64,000 nt of DNA from Ciborinia camelliae (GCA_025890175.1 JANPYM010000007.1:2603063-2667062), one strand, 5' to 3'; positions 31,886 to 43,997 are shown, counted from the stretch's first letter. Numbers and translations are program-made. The notes: generated by a model from the letters alone, not told the origin.

Positions 31886-33893
31886 TGAGATCTAATAGTG
31901 AAATAATAGAAGGGCGACAACGAAAATTATTAGATGATAGCACAAGTACATACAATGTCATAACAAGTCAAGCGAGCTAATACCAACATACTAGAAAGAC
32001 AAAAAACAATCCATTATTATAAATTATTCAAAGATCGCCGAGTGATTCAAGTACTCAAAAAAGCAAATTATCAGCATGTATGGTTTGCTGAGAACTTGAA
32101 TAGATTTGAAACAAAGGAACAAAGGGTTACCGACTTGAATGCACAACCCAACAAAGCAAACATTATAGTCTTTGGTCCATTTCCAATTCCCTTACTCCGC
32201 TCTACAGAAGTAACTCACAATTCAGGTTCGCCTTTTAGATAGTTACAGGCTAATTCCGAGAGCTATTTGCACGTGGGATAATGTACTTGCCCCTATTACA
32301 CATCTATCTACGTTGCAGCTATCACTTTTAGTGGCCCGCTACTTGGGTCCAATGATCAAAACTCAAGCGGAGCAACTCCCAAATAGACTGTTTCCTCTGG
32401 GCTAATAAAACGTCCAGACTTGAAGAAGCTATTTTAGCAACCCCGCTTTCATGCTGAAGAAAGTATAGAAGTTCAGTTTGTGACTTCAAAAGCCACCCCC
32501 AATAGTTACTGTAATATAATAAAAGAACCACTATTTCCTTGCAATCAACATTTTTAGTACTACTATCGGCTGACGAATAGCGTAACCTATCTTCTTCATT
32601 ATACGCATTAGTGTAATTGCTGGTAGAAATCTCTATTATTGATTACGAGGCCCATAACCCAAACATCTCATTCCAGTACCCCTCAGCTAATCATTCAAAG
32701 ATCAAGAGTACCTCACACTTTTCAATCCCGATATTGAAGCCTCCAGCTTGCTCAGAGCATGAAGAAATATCATTTAAAGCATCGATTTGAAGTATCAAGC
32801 ATCAAACAACCCTCTCTTGTAATAACAACCCTCTCTTATAATTGACATCGCAACAGACGAAGATCTAAAATAACTTTCCACTCAATATATGCATATACCT
32901 ACTAGGTACATAGTATGCCAAGCATTAGCATATAATCTTTCCATTCACATCTTACTAATTACCGCGTTCTTTTATAAAAGTAGAACTAAGCAGAGCAGAG
33001 CAGATATCTTCACAAGATATAAACTTTTCCTGGCAGGGCAGGGCAGGACGCAGACTGAAATAAAATATTAATATCAAAATCCGAAATGTGATCAGGAACA
33101 AAAACCAAATTCTCATTGAATAACAATCCGCAGCTATTATAGATTTACTACCCACCCACCGAGTTGAACTCTGAGTTGCAAAACGCGAGTGGTATTCATT
33201 TACCACCGATCTTCCCACCCATACCATATTATACTAATAGAAAACCCCCTTCTGAGGTACTCTAGTCTCATTTTCCTGTACTATTGAAAGAGAATGAGAT
33301 AGTGAGGTAGTAACGGATTTGCGCATTTCGTTTTACAAAATATAGGTAGGTATCTGATGTATAGACTGTATAATTTGTATTTCGCTTATATGAATTCGCT
33401 TGAATGTATACATACATTTTGGTTTGAGTACACTTTATCTATACAAGGTATCTATACCTAGACCTAGGTAGGTAGGTAGATTTATAAGAAGTATACTCTT
33501 TCAACCTTAACCCTTGGTAATTCTCAAGGCAAAAGATTCCCGATATTTATTAATATCGAAGATTATCTATCTAAGAGATGATAAATGTTCTTCTCTCTCG
33601 ACCAGACCCGGGAAACTCTCAACTTCAAATAGAATTTAAACGGTGATGACAAACAACAGATTACTTCTCGCTGAGGATGTGGAACTGATATTGATTGTTT
33701 AAGATCCTTTCAGAGATTAGGAAAGTCGAGGGTTATCTCTCCTAGGACCACAGGTACCCACAGTACTTTCCTTGAAAGCATGGTGAATCGTCACCTGTAC
33801 CGAAGAGACTAGCCATAAACGTCCTTGCAAAATCACCAGCGAAAAGTACATGGGTAGAAGGTTAAAACAGTCATAAAATTAAAATATCTATCG

Positions 33894-35300
33894 CTATTTA
33901 TCATCACTCTCCGCAGCCACAGCATCGATTTTCTTGGAAGCCCCCGAAGCCACCGAACTACCCGACTTTCTTCTTGTAGATGATCTCAACGATCTGCCAA
34001 CCGTGGAATCCGCATCGCCTGAAAGCGGAGTGACGGGCCTCTCGCTCTCTAGCGAAGAAATACTATTGAAACTGTTTTCCCTGATCAAGGGCGATGGTAC
34101 ATCAGGAGTAGTGGATCTAGACCCTCCGGCGCCTCCTCCAGAAGAAATGGGTGCGAGTTTTTGTCTAGTCGGACCGGGGAGTGCCTTCTTTCTCCTGCGT
34201 TCAGAGACAGTTGAGGCACTACTGGCTTTCCTCGCATGACCGCTGCTGGGTCTCTCATCGCCTTCCGCAGTGGGTGTTGCGCTTCGTGATGAATTACGAG
34301 AATGGGAATGTGATCGTACGCTTGCACTTCTGTCGCGTTTCAATGCAGTGTTTTGTCGATGAGGTCGATTATGAATCTTCTCTACATCTGTAGCATGTCC
34401 TGCTCTCCATCCATGATATCCAGTCCACCATAGCCATCCACCTTGTTGCTTTGCGAGTTTCCTTTCCCGCCCCTTTAATTTTTGTCGTAGTATTTTTCGT
34501 CGTTCATTTTCTTTTTCCCAGTACTCCGTACGATATATATCCCAATTTTCCCTGAAATTTGGGGAGAACGGTTTGGGAAGCAATAAAAGCTTCACGTAAT
34601 CTCCACCGGGGGCCAAGTCTTCTTCATAACCTTTTGTATCATCATCTTCATGTATATTCGGTAGCGCATGATGCCCTCCACTCTTCGCCGCCTTCTCCGA
34701 CTCTCTCAATAACGATTGATCCACAAAACGATATGAGCTCCCGCTGTTACCCAAAAACAACCCGTAGGAGAATAGGAATGATAATGCCGACAGTAACTCC
34801 TTCCACCATGACTGCTTGATAACCACCAATTTGCAGTTAAATCCTCTAAGTCCTCTGTTTGTAATGCCCACAAACCTTCGCGGCCATCGAATACCTCGCT
34901 CCCATTGTCCAGTACCCCATATTAATAGTGCTGTCACAATTCCGCCCATAAAACACACTTTCTCCGTCATTTCCACCACCCAGTATACGGATCCTCCGAC
35001 ACCACTACCATCTTCTCTCGGCGCCAAGAACAACGCATAGCCAAACCATATATTCCACAGTCCCAGCAGACTCAGGAAGAATGCATGTTGCCGCCGTCGT
35101 GTGCGAAGTTGTAACCACTGGGCGCGGAGTGAAGCTTCGAGGATCAGGAGATTGAGGTAGATCTGCGGTGGAGAAGATGGAAGAGATGCGAGGGGATCGG
35201 TAATGGAAGGTTCGGATGGTGTAACACCGCTGGTTGGGATAGGAGATATATGGGTTCCTGGAGGCGGTGCGCCTTTGACGAGCTGGTCAAGTTTCGACAT
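33894..35300 (-). CDS. spo7: Spo7-like regulatory subunit of the Nem1-Spo7 phosphatase
   Basis: Single exon, 468 residues, from the ATG at 35300. The Spo7 core is IYLNLLILEASLRAQWLQLR followed by two membrane spans (about residues 73-93 and 107-130) and a conserved cytosolic region with LPKPFSPNFRENWDIYR. In yeast Spo7 holds Nem1 at the nuclear/ER membrane. Together they dephosphorylate the lipin Pah1, shifting phosphatidate into diacylglycerol and controlling nuclear membrane growth and lipid droplets. The C-terminal ~180 residues form a Ser/Arg-rich disordered tail (RSASVRSHSHSRNSSRS) longer than in yeast, as usual in filamentous ascomycetes. Its neighbour, the hydrolase gene at 36390, is divergent; the two share about 1.1 kb of upstream DNA. 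Confidence 0.88.
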   Translation of the reverse strand: MSKLDQLVKGAPPPGTHISPIPTSGVTPSEPSITDPLASLPSSPPQIYLNLLILEASLRAQWLQLRTRRRQHAFFLSLLGLWNIWFGYALFLAPREDGSGVGGSVYWVVEMTEKVCFMGGIVTALLIWGTGQWERGIRWPRRFVGITNRGLRGFNCKLVVIKQSWWKELLSALSFLFSYGLFLGNSGSSYRFVDQSLLRESEKAAKSGGHHALPNIHEDDDTKGYEEDLAPGGDYVKLLLLPKPFSPNFRENWDIYRTEYWEKENERRKILRQKLKGRERKLAKQQGGWLWWTGYHGWRAGHATDVEKIHNRPHRQNTALKRDRSASVRSHSHSRNSSRSATPTAEGDERPSSGHARKASSASTVSERRRKKALPGPTRQKLAPISSGGGAGGSRSTTPDVPSPLIRENSFNSISSLESERPVTPLSGDADSTVGRSLRSSTRRKSGSSVASGASKKIDAVAAESDDK

Positions 35301-36389
35301 CGCGATCGATGAATGTCTGAATTGTGTGATGCTATGGAATTATCATGGTGGTATCCTTGACGCTATTACGGAGCTCCGGAATTGGAGGCTTATGCCAATC
35401 GCTGTAAAATGTTGGAGGTAATTCTCAAAGTGGAAAAAATGAAAATGGAAATGAAAATGAAAATGAATTGTGCTGTTGGTGTTGGTCAACTCCCATATCA
35501 CCTGCCAATAGAATAAATTTGGAGTTGTGGAGCAATATGGGGGTGCATCTGTAGTTCATCGATAGGTACAGAAGGGTATGATGGTGCTAATATTCTAGAA
35601 GCTCGGCAATGTCTGGTGGGTGTTAGGTGGATGTTTCCTTGGAACTTTTAACTTTTGGCAGCTGACACCCGTCATAGACTACCTGTCCATCAGGGCATCT
35701 TGAAATCCATCACCAGTTTTTGGAATCATATATTAAATACCTAGACTCGGGATAGAATGTTTAAAAAGCCACACAATATGATATTGCATTGATACATTCT
35801 ATGTACCATGTCCAATCGGAATAAAGCAAATGCGAATTGAGGATATATGTCCATCCATCTCTTATGCCAAAATGGACTTTTTCATGGCCTGCTTCGGATT
35901 GTGGTTGCTCCGATCCCCGAAATTGTTGATCGCATTCGCATTGACGATGACGAACTCAAAACCACCCAATAATCAATAATATATATAAATCTACCTATCT
36001 ATCTTACTCACCTACAATAAATAATCCCCTCAATATCCCTTTAATGATTCAATCAAGTCTACCCGCCATCTTTCTTCTATTATAAACCTTCACGATATCT
36101 TCTATTTTCTTCAATTCCTCGATCCCTACGAATTATAAACCAGCTGAAACTCCATGGTGGCGTGTCCCGGCCGTACCTATATTCTAAGTCCTTAACTCCG
36201 CCGACCGTAACATCACTTTCTTTATAAAAGTATTTGGGAGGTGTATCAATCACCTCTCAATTATTCAAGTTGTACCAAACAAACTTTTCATCGCTCTTAT
36301 TGCGATCAGGATCCTCGGACGCATTCAACGGACGAAAGTCTGCTCTTCCATACCTCAAACGACTCTCCAACCTTCCATCCTACACAACA
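35301..36389. other. Divergent promoter region between spo7 and the hydrolase gene
   Basis: No gene. It contains a short GAAAATG repeat (about 35438-35463) near spo7 and a pyrimidine-rich leader before the hydrolase ATG. Confidence 0.6.
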
Positions 36390-38006
36390 ATGACTACCTC
36401 TGACACCGAGTCCCCTCGAAGCCAACAGTCTCCACTGGCTTCTCGTCGTGAGGCTCCCAAAGGAATTGCCCCGGCAAGAGGCTATTTTCCTTTGGGATAT
36501 AAGCCAGCATTTAGTCAGTGGTGGGCAAGCGTTTCACCGGCTGTCGCAGAACACAGTGTTCTGTCCTTCGTTCCATATCTGCAAAAGCCACCCACACATA
36601 CGCAAACTGGCTCCGCACCAGCCTCTGCCGGTACATCAAGTCTGTCAGTAAACGATGACCCGAACGCCTTGTCGACACCAGTACGAACCAATTCTATAAA
36701 CGATCCCCATGGCCCGAGACAATGGCATTCGAATCTCGTGCAATTGAGTGGGAAGAACAGGGCATTGAATGAGTTCTCCGTGGAAAGAGTTGGAGAGAAG
36801 GTTGAGGATACATTAGTAATGCTTCACGGCTACGGCGCAGGTCTCGGATTCTTCTACAAGAATTTTGAAGGGTTAAGCCGTGTGCCAGGTTGGAAGATCT
36901 ACGCTCTAGACATGTTAGGGATGGGGCGAAGCACCCGGCCATCCTTCAAAATCAGCGCCAAAGATCAAGCTGGCAAAATTGCAGAAACAGAGAGTTGGTT
37001 CATCGATGCGCTCGAAGAATGGCGCGTTCTCAAGAAAATCGACAAATTCACACTCTTAGGTCACAGCATGGGTGGTTATATGGCTGTTGCATACGCACTC
37101 AAATACCCTGGCCATCTCAACAAATTGGTACTCGCCTCACCAGTCGGCATTCCTGAAGACCCCTACGCAACCTCGGCAGAAATGCCCGAACCTGGAGAAT
37201 CTACTCTCGCAAACGAATTTACACAGGATCAAGAAACCGATATTGTCTCTGGATCCTCCAACCTAAACGGACGCCCCACCGGCAACGACAATAATAACTT
37301 TGGAAACATGCGTACTAAACGCGAGAACAACAAATCAAAACAAGAGCCAGTTAAACGACCCCTCCCCTTCTGGCTCACCTATCTCTGGGACGCAAACGTC
37401 TCTCCCTTTTCCCTAGTCCGCTGGGCCGGCCCCTTTGGACCACGCCTAGTATCCGGATGGACCTCCCGACGCTTTTCACACCTTCCCAGCAACGAAAATG
37501 AAGCACTACACATGTACGCCTATTCTCTCTTCCGCCAACGCGGATCCGGCGAATACGCACTCCCCTACATCCTCGCCCCCGGTGCCTTTGCCCGCTCCCC
37601 TCTAATCCGCCGCATCCACGGCGTAGGTCGCCAACCCATCCCCCGCTCTCCGCAATCACCCCCCAACTTCGGACACAAGGAACACGGGTACCCTGTTCTC
37701 CTCATGTATGGCGAAAACGACTGGATGGATATTGCGGGCGGCTATGCCGCCGAGCAAGCATGTAAAGAAGAACGTGAAAGAGTCCTGGCGAAAGCTTCGA
37801 AAGAGGAGAAGGACTTAGAGAATGGAAGTGCCACGGTGGTCATCATTCAGAAGGCCGGTCATCATTTGTATCTGGATGGCTGGGAACAGTTTAATGAATT
37901 TATGAGGGGGGAGATGAAACAAACTAGGATAGATGGGCAGAAGTTGAGGAAGACATTGGAGAAGTTGGGGGTGAAGGTCGAGATCGAGGCCGAAGAAAGT
38001 AGTTAG
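36390..38006 (+). CDS. Alpha/beta hydrolase of the Cld1/ABHD4-ABHD5 type
   Basis: Single exon, 538 residues. The start is the ATG at 36390 in CACAACAATGACT; the frame is open for 52 more codons upstream but lacks ATG. The oxyanion HGYGAG (146-151), nucleophile elbow GHSMGG (Ser226) and C-terminal HHLYLD (His491...Asp496, the HX4D acyltransferase-like motif) place it with Cld1, Ict1 and ABHD4/5. In yeast Cld1 is a mitochondrial cardiolipin deacylase and Ict1 a lysophosphatidate acyltransferase; which role applies cannot be read from sequence. A low-complexity insertion (about residues 260-310, Asn-rich) splits the cap region. The N-terminus is Ser/Thr/Arg-rich and could be a mitochondrial presequence. 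It stands next to Spo7, another lipid gene, but co-regulation is only a guess. Confidence 0.85.
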   Translation: MTTSDTESPRSQQSPLASRREAPKGIAPARGYFPLGYKPAFSQWWASVSPAVAEHSVLSFVPYLQKPPTHTQTGSAPASAGTSSLSVNDDPNALSTPVRTNSINDPHGPRQWHSNLVQLSGKNRALNEFSVERVGEKVEDTLVMLHGYGAGLGFFYKNFEGLSRVPGWKIYALDMLGMGRSTRPSFKISAKDQAGKIAETESWFIDALEEWRVLKKIDKFTLLGHSMGGYMAVAYALKYPGHLNKLVLASPVGIPEDPYATSAEMPEPGESTLANEFTQDQETDIVSGSSNLNGRPTGNDNNNFGNMRTKRENNKSKQEPVKRPLPFWLTYLWDANVSPFSLVRWAGPFGPRLVSGWTSRRFSHLPSNENEALHMYAYSLFRQRGSGEYALPYILAPGAFARSPLIRRIHGVGRQPIPRSPQSPPNFGHKEHGYPVLLMYGENDWMDIAGGYAAEQACKEERERVLAKASKEEKDLENGSATVVIIQKAGHHLYLDGWEQFNEFMRGEMKQTRIDGQKLRKTLEKLGVKVEIEAEESS

Positions 38007-38458
38007 GACGGTATGATGTTATGTTTGGGTTGGGCTTTGATGAGATATGATATCGACCTGCTTTTATAGCGTTTTTGGATCAGGGCACGGAATTTTGGGA
38101 CGGTAATTGGTGGAGTTTGGCATTGCACGAATATATATGGAGAATGGCGACAGGCTTTTATTTTCGCCACTATGTGTAACATTACAACAGAAGAGCAGAC
38201 ACACACTCCTTGTGAATATAGATGCATAAGATTAGACAGAATCAAATGAATAGCATCGTTAAGTAAGTGAAGATACTTTCAACACACATTGTTATTACAT
38301 TATATACATTCATTCATTTCCAATCTTCCTTGTGTTTATAAAGTGAGGAGGCCTGGGTATATTATCAAACACAAACGCGCCCAACCATTTACCGTTCCCG
38401 TAATTATGCTCGTTATTACATCGCAATCTCATTAAATTTGATACGAAATCTTCGGCGT
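38007..38458. other. Convergent 3' intergenic region
   Basis: Between the converging hydrolase and oxidoreductase genes. No feature beyond likely terminator and polyadenylation sequence. Confidence 0.5.
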
Positions 38459-39826
38459 CTAAAATTTGGTACCATTCACATACGGTAGTAAGTTTTGTGT
38501 GCCAAGAGTGCGGCCCTCTGGAAATGTTATTAGCGACGAGCTTTTTAAGGTGGCATATGTAATACTCACTAACATACCAAACAATGATACTAGGTAACTT
38601 GAAGTTCCCAGATCGTCCGGTACATCTATTTCGCCCGAGAGTTACGGCGAGAATGGGAGCACCATCCGTCTTATAAGCCACGGGATTTTTCGACCTCAAA
38701 ACCAAATCTAGGTTTTTAGCCAACGCAAGCGCTTGTCTATCGGCGTAAACGTATTGACTTGGTTGTGCATCAATAATATCGCCCGCCGCCCATATATCCT
38801 CGACTCCATGGACCCTTAAGTGCTGATCTACTTTTACAAAATTTTGACCATCTAGCAAGTCTTTCGGGATAAAGTCGCTGTTGGGAATAGTGCCTAAAGT
38901 GGGAAGGTATAGATCGCAAAGTAGCTTTTCGCCATCAGAGAGGGAGATTTCAGTCTGGCCGGTAGAGAGCACTTTCGTCGAGTTGATTCTAGCCCGAAGC
39001 CTTACTTTGACGTCCATTTTTTCTAGCTCTTTCTGTGCTCCTGCAGCGATGGGAGTTGTAACTGCTCCTTTTAGGATTTCGTCACTAGATGTTATCTATT
39101 TCTTGGTCAATACATCTGCTTCTGTATTCGTCAGAATATGGATGCGACAAGTACATACTAAGATAATTTCCTTGGTGTTTCCATATTCAAAGCCCAACTC
39201 TCCAGCGGTTTCCACTCCCGTGGGTCCTGCGCCTCCCACCACAATGGATTTTGCACTTCCAACTTTCTCGCGAAATTTATGAAGTACCTCTTTTGTTTGC
39301 TCATATCCAGAAGGTGCCCCTTTCCACGGCACTTCTCCAATTGTATGACTACCCGTGGCGATCACTAGTATATCATATGTTTGAATAGATTCGGGGCCCG
39401 CGAAAGCTTCGATTGTGACGGACTTAGTAGCTGGGTCCATAGTCGTCGCAGTACCTAGGACGAACTCGAAGGATTCTGTGGGATATTTGGAAAAGCCAGG
39501 TGCTATTTCTGCGAACATCTGGGAAAGTTGTCAGCCATGCAGCAGGCGGATACGGGTTCAATTTATGCCATTGATGCCGCATACCTTGTCATCTCCAAAT
39601 TGCCCTGGTACAATTGCTCGAACTGATGCCATATTCCAATATAAATGTGTTGTAGGAGAAACCAAGACGACCTTGATGTCAGGAACGGCTAGTAAAGTGG
39701 TTTTAAGAAGCCTACAGTTCATTAGTTACGAGGTATCGCCAATAAACACGCAACTAGGGATACAGACTTATGAGCAACTGTCAGGCCAGCATAAGAAGCA
39801 CCTAGAATAAGAATTGTTTTCGCCAT
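38459..39826 (-). CDS. AMID/AIFM2-like FAD-dependent pyridine nucleotide oxidoreductase
   Basis: Five exons on the minus strand (39826-39768, 39711-39585, 39518-39159, 39095-38570, 38517-38459) join cleanly to 376 residues. Introns are 52-66 bp with GT-AG ends. The protein has an N-terminal FAD dinucleotide fold (ILGASYAG, residues 8-14), VIATGSHT, a second NAD(P)H-binding fold GGAGPTGVETAGEL, the FAD-contacting WAAGD, and the family ending KGRTLGTQNLLPYVNGTKF. It is related to apoptosis-inducing factor 2 (AMID, FSP1), an NAD(P)H:quinone-type oxidoreductase; the fungal role is usually unproven. No transmembrane span or clear mitochondrial presequence. No frame damage. A simple ORF scan splits this gene because of its introns. 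Confidence 0.87.
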
Positions 39827-41753
39827 CGTGTCTGCTGTTTATCATATCAGTATCCTCTGTAGATGATCTCTTGTCTTTTATTGACTTCTTTTCTCTTGAA
39901 ACATTCCAGAAATAAAATGAATAGTTGTAACAAGCTCGCATGGGAAAATTGGTAACGATCAGTGCTGAAACAACGGCTTGATGTCACATCAAAGGATGAG
40001 TGATAGCAAAGTAGAACGAACTCGAAGTCCGTGAAACAATCCACAAGTGATTTATTTGTATAGCAATAACCTGGTATTTCTGTGCTTATCACTATGCGTA
40101 GTTTGGTAGCTTGATATTGCGTTTAATTGACATCTAGGGATGAAATCAAAGAAGGTCCACATTCTTGTGTTGTGTTTTTGGGAATTTTGGAAAGTAATTA
40201 TGGAATGCTTCCAAGAGATCTGCAGGAATGAGATCTCCAAGATCGGTATTTTTTTATAGCTCCGTGCCGTACCGTAGATTTATATGGGGCCGGCTTTCAT
40301 CCAGCTATCGATCTCTCTTGCGATTGGATTAGAAGATAATTAATAAGATTATGTAATCTTTATGCAGAAAGCGAACCTAGTGCTCCTTTTATCTTTGCTG
40401 ATCTGACGGGATATTGATGGAATATCTGAATCTCATATGGGATCCCGAGTTTACTGTCTCGATAGAGATAGAGATCATGAGGGCCTATATAGGTGACTTC
40501 GAAACTCAACTACGAGGGGTTTGAGAATCCGAAGAGTTTGCGATTACGAGGGGCTTGAGATTATCAGGCTTTGAGGTTAATAAACTTTAAAATACCTAAG
40601 CTATTCATTAAGATTTTGCCAAGTAATTAGTGTATGAATCGTTGGCGGTGAGTCCCTACCTAAGTAGTGATTTCATTGAAGCCTGAGATTTTGGTTTCTT
40701 CCAGGTTTTATGTTCCCGTCAACCCCGTACATAACTTGAAGGTTCACGAGAAAAAAGAAATAACAACATCCCTTTGAAAGACCTCTCTCTAACGGGAAGA
40801 GGCATTGGACTATATATATCACGGATCTCAGACAATACCCGGAAATTGCCTGATTCAGAAAATGGTCCAAGCATCTCGACAGTGACATCTACCTGCTCGC
40901 AACCCCTTCCCTGAAAATAAAATCACCAACATGACGTGAAAAAGATGGAGAAGAGACCTGACTAAATGGGCAGCAAAATTTCATTCATAAAAAGTGCAAC
41001 TATCTCTGGACAGCCATATCACGTGCCACACTTTACGTTGTCTCATCGATGTCTTCTATTCTCCGAGCAGTTCGGTTCGGGAAAAGGGGGAGCATTTTTT
41101 CCGTGGTACACCAGGTCTTGTGTGAACATATCGGCCTAGTGGCGCATGTGAATCTGCCACCCACTTCGTCTGTTAGTTTAACAACGAAAGAAGCGGCGCG
41201 TCGCCAATAGCCTGCAAAATACATTTTCTGTATAGCATTCAGTCTGACGATTCAAATGGTAAATTCTATGTTAGGTTTCCAGGGAAACAATATATATATC
41301 GTCATCGTACATGGCCTAGAAATCAACTTCAAGTCGGCCAATTGTCTCAAGTCTTTCCCTTAGGGGAGTGGCTTCTTCCCAATCCTCTGGTTTTTTGATG
41401 CATCCAGCCCTTCTTTAGTCAAAAGTATGCTTGTGTAGGCGCGCGGCCTGCTTTCATCGTAAGCGAATGTGAATCCCGAACTAAAAGTTCTAGGTTGGAC
41501 AGCCAAGTCAAGGGCGACGATGCAGCATAATATCAATAATCTGGCAGTGCAGAAGAGAAAGCATATAGACCGCACTCTCCTCTCTCCTCAATTTTGAAAA
41601 ATTTCGCACTTTTTTACACTTTCTCGTTTCTCTATTGGACAACCTCCACAGCCTCACTTTTTGTTACAAACTACAGTACCAATCGGTCAGCCACCGCCCT
41701 TAGTGCATCGCCCTTAGTTCGCCCTTAGTGCATCGCCCTTAGCGACCGCCCTC
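39827..41753. other. Intergenic, AT-rich; MITE fragment and leader repeats
   Basis: No supported gene; several 60-80 codon minus-strand frames look random. It contains a partial copy of the 43.8-kb MITE end (ATCGTTGGCGGTGA at 40638) and, at 41690-41753, repeats of CGCCCTTAGTGCAT in the leader of the zinc-finger gene. Confidence 0.55.
41690..41753. repeat. Short CGCCCTTAG tandem array in the zinc-finger gene leader
   Basis: Four to five imperfect copies of CGCCCTTAGTGCAT or CGCCCTTAG directly before the start codon. Confidence 0.75.
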
Positions 41754-41777
41754 ATGCAAGCTACACGACACGACACG

Positions 41778-42792
41778 ATGTCTCTTGAAGAGATGGCTCC
41801 ACAGCCAACCTATCATCAAACTAGTTCCTCTGGAGCCGGGGTCAGTTTTTTTTTTTTTTACCTTTAGCTGATTGATGCTCTGTTTGAGCTCGCAGTGCAT
41901 CAAAATTCCGCCAACATGGAACCAATTAAATGCCCTTGTTCACTGTGGTCATTGCTCTCCGAACTACCCTAATCTCGGAGCCACTCAAGTCGCGCCCAGC
42001 CTTATGGTCCCGGTCAACTATGGATTTCTTCCCGACGTGAATATCACGGAACAGGATACCTTTGTCGGTTTTCCAAATGATTTCGGCGCAGCGTGTAACA
42101 ACGTTATTAACAACACTGGTTCACATGTTCCGGAATCGTTCAGGACCGACTTCCAGAGCGTTATGCCTGTTGAAAATGGATTCCTTCCCGAATTGAACAT
42201 TGTCGCCTCCGGAATGAATAACTTCGTTGATCTTCCCAACAATAATGTCCCGTTCCCTACCTTTGATATTGGATTCCCGACCAGTAGACCCTTTGCCGAC
42301 TTGAACATTGTCGCCTCCGGTCACAATAACTTCGTTGGTCTTCCCAATAATAATGTCCCGTTCCCTACCCTTCCGGGATCCTTCGATATTGGATTCCCGA
42401 ACAGTGGACCTATTGATCATATGTTTTTTCCATACATGAACATGAATACCACCGAAATGGATTCCTTCGTCGGTCTTACCAAGGACAATAATACTGGATT
42501 TTTTACTCCTAACATTCAGGCACCCATTCCCGCCCCTCTCTCAAATACACAGCCCACTGTTCCTGGCAATATTTCTCAGGTCTCTATCCCTCAAATCGGA
42601 CACCAAGCACCCCAACGCGTCCCCTGCACTCTCTGCCCGCGCACCTTTTCTCGCCGATCTGATCTCCCACGCCATATGGCATCTGTTCATCGAGTAGGAA
42701 ATCACGCTCACCGATGCCCCAGACCTGGCTGTGGAAAGACCTACAGTAGAAGTGATAAGGTCTTGGAGCATAGAAGAAAGGCAGGACATTAG
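41778..42792 (+). CDS. C2H2 zinc-finger protein, putative transcription factor
   Basis: Exon 1 is 41778-41840 and exon 2 is 41896-42792, with a 55-bp intron (GTCAGT...CGCAG) including a T-run; the product is 319 residues. An in-frame ATG at 41754 would add eight residues. The N-terminal two thirds are Asn/Pro-rich and contain a tandem repeat (DLNIVASGxNNFVGLPNNNV, about 36-39 residues each), probably an activation-type region. The C-terminus carries two C2H2 fingers. The first is CTLCPRTFSRRSDLPRHMASVH; the second, CPRPGCGKTYSRSDKVLEHRR, has CX4C spacing and a slightly long His spacing. The two-finger C-terminal architecture is common in ascomycete regulators. Targets unknown. The gene is bounded by repeats and MITEs. 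Confidence 0.78.
42193..42417. repeat. 108-bp tandem repeat within the zinc-finger gene
   Basis: TTGAACATTGTCGCCTCCGG begins at 42193 and again at 42301. The second copy has a 9-bp insertion (CTTCCGGGA region). Confidence 0.85.
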
Positions 42793-43767
42793 ATGGCACT
42801 AGATGCTATATAGTTTTGTTGGATGTTGGAAGCTTTGATTGGCGATGGGTAGGATGCGCAGAGAAGATTTGTTATGGGTTTAGCTTGTTGTGCGCTTTTT
42901 TATGAAAATCACTTCTCTGCAAATCTTGTTCAAAGTGATGTGAATGTGATGCTTCCAAATCCAGTCTCTTTTTAATTCTATGTGGGCTTGATATCAAATA
43001 GGGCTCACTCATGGTGACTTGATGAATTGGTAGTTGGATTTCAAAGGTTTCAAACTGCGGAAAGAAGAAAAGAGTATTGCTCCAAAGACAAAAATCGACG
43101 GTCACCAATCCTTCATAAACAACACCACTTGTCACATGTTTTCTCTGCATTCATTCAATGGGTTTTTACATCACCATGAAGAGCCTCTTTTTTTCCTTCA
43201 TTAACGGTTACGCCAATTTTAAGTAGATATATTTCCTTACTCTTCAATTTAGTTTCTCGATTGCTATTTTATTCACCAACTTGATAATCATTACGTTCAC
43301 AAACATTTCATTTTTAAATTCTATTGTTGATATTATTATTATTGTGTATCGAGCCAAGTTTTATAGAATCGGAGATTCCATAGAACTTAGCTCGTTGACT
43401 AAGCTAGTGTATGTAGAACTATTTTATATCAACAAATTCACAAAGCATTTTCTTTCTTTTGAATATTTTATATTTTAATATGTGAAAAAAATTTAGACAA
43501 TCTATTCTTTTTTTGCTTTTTATTAATCGTATATACCTGGGATGGCCAGTTAATACGGTAGAAAGGAAGTACAGGGGTAGAATTATAGTAGATTAATTTA
43601 ACTAAGGAGTATGTATATAGTGACAGCTCAGCTGCCCTTATATGCTACTCCCCCATACCCGATGCGGCAAAGCTTACCACGTGATCCCTGATCATGTGAC
43701 CCGAAACCATGTAACCTGATTCCCCAATACTTTTGAATAATATTTAAATAAATTTTTTTGTCCATTA
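42793..43767. other. Intergenic, AT-rich; no gene seen
   Basis: 3' flank of the zinc-finger gene, then very AT-rich sequence up to the MITE. Confidence 0.5.
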
Positions 43768-43892
43768 ATCGTTGGCGGTGAATAGTGATTTTATATGTTT
43801 TTTGTTTTTTTCATTTTTCCGCCAACCCGTAGGGGTTGGCGGAAAAATAAAAAAATTCGAATTCAATAAAATCATTATTCACCGCCAACGAT
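43768..43892. mobile_element. 125-bp MITE with 17-26 bp terminal inverted repeats and TA target duplication
   Basis: Both ends read ATCGTTGGCGGTGAATA inward, extended to 26 bp with one mismatch. They are flanked by TA on each side (43766-43767 and 43893-43894), as in Tc1/mariner-type elements. The centre is itself a near-perfect hairpin (TTTCCGCCAACCC...GGGGTTGGCGGAAA, about 43814-43847). Too short to code. Confidence 0.88.
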
Positions 43893-43997
43893 TATGTTCT
43901 TTCTTTTGAATATTTTATATTTTAATATTTTTTTTTGTCTATTCTAAATCTTTTTCAAAACCCGCAATCAGACTCCAACTTCTTGACCTAAGTCGGT

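Larger units (their letters stand above)
28666..33893. other. Gene-poor, AT-rich repeat compartment
   Basis: More than 5 kb without a supported protein gene. It contains a tRNA-like D-arm fragment (about 28700-28775, minus strand), the inverse copy of the 10.3-kb dispersed repeat (29669-29815), two copies of a second dispersed repeat (about 29430-29610 and 31705-31885), and CCTAGGTA-type palindromes near 30810, 32895 and 33465. Small frames (for example 31399-31512, 32042-32242, 32955-33227) have no support. Confidence 0.6.
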
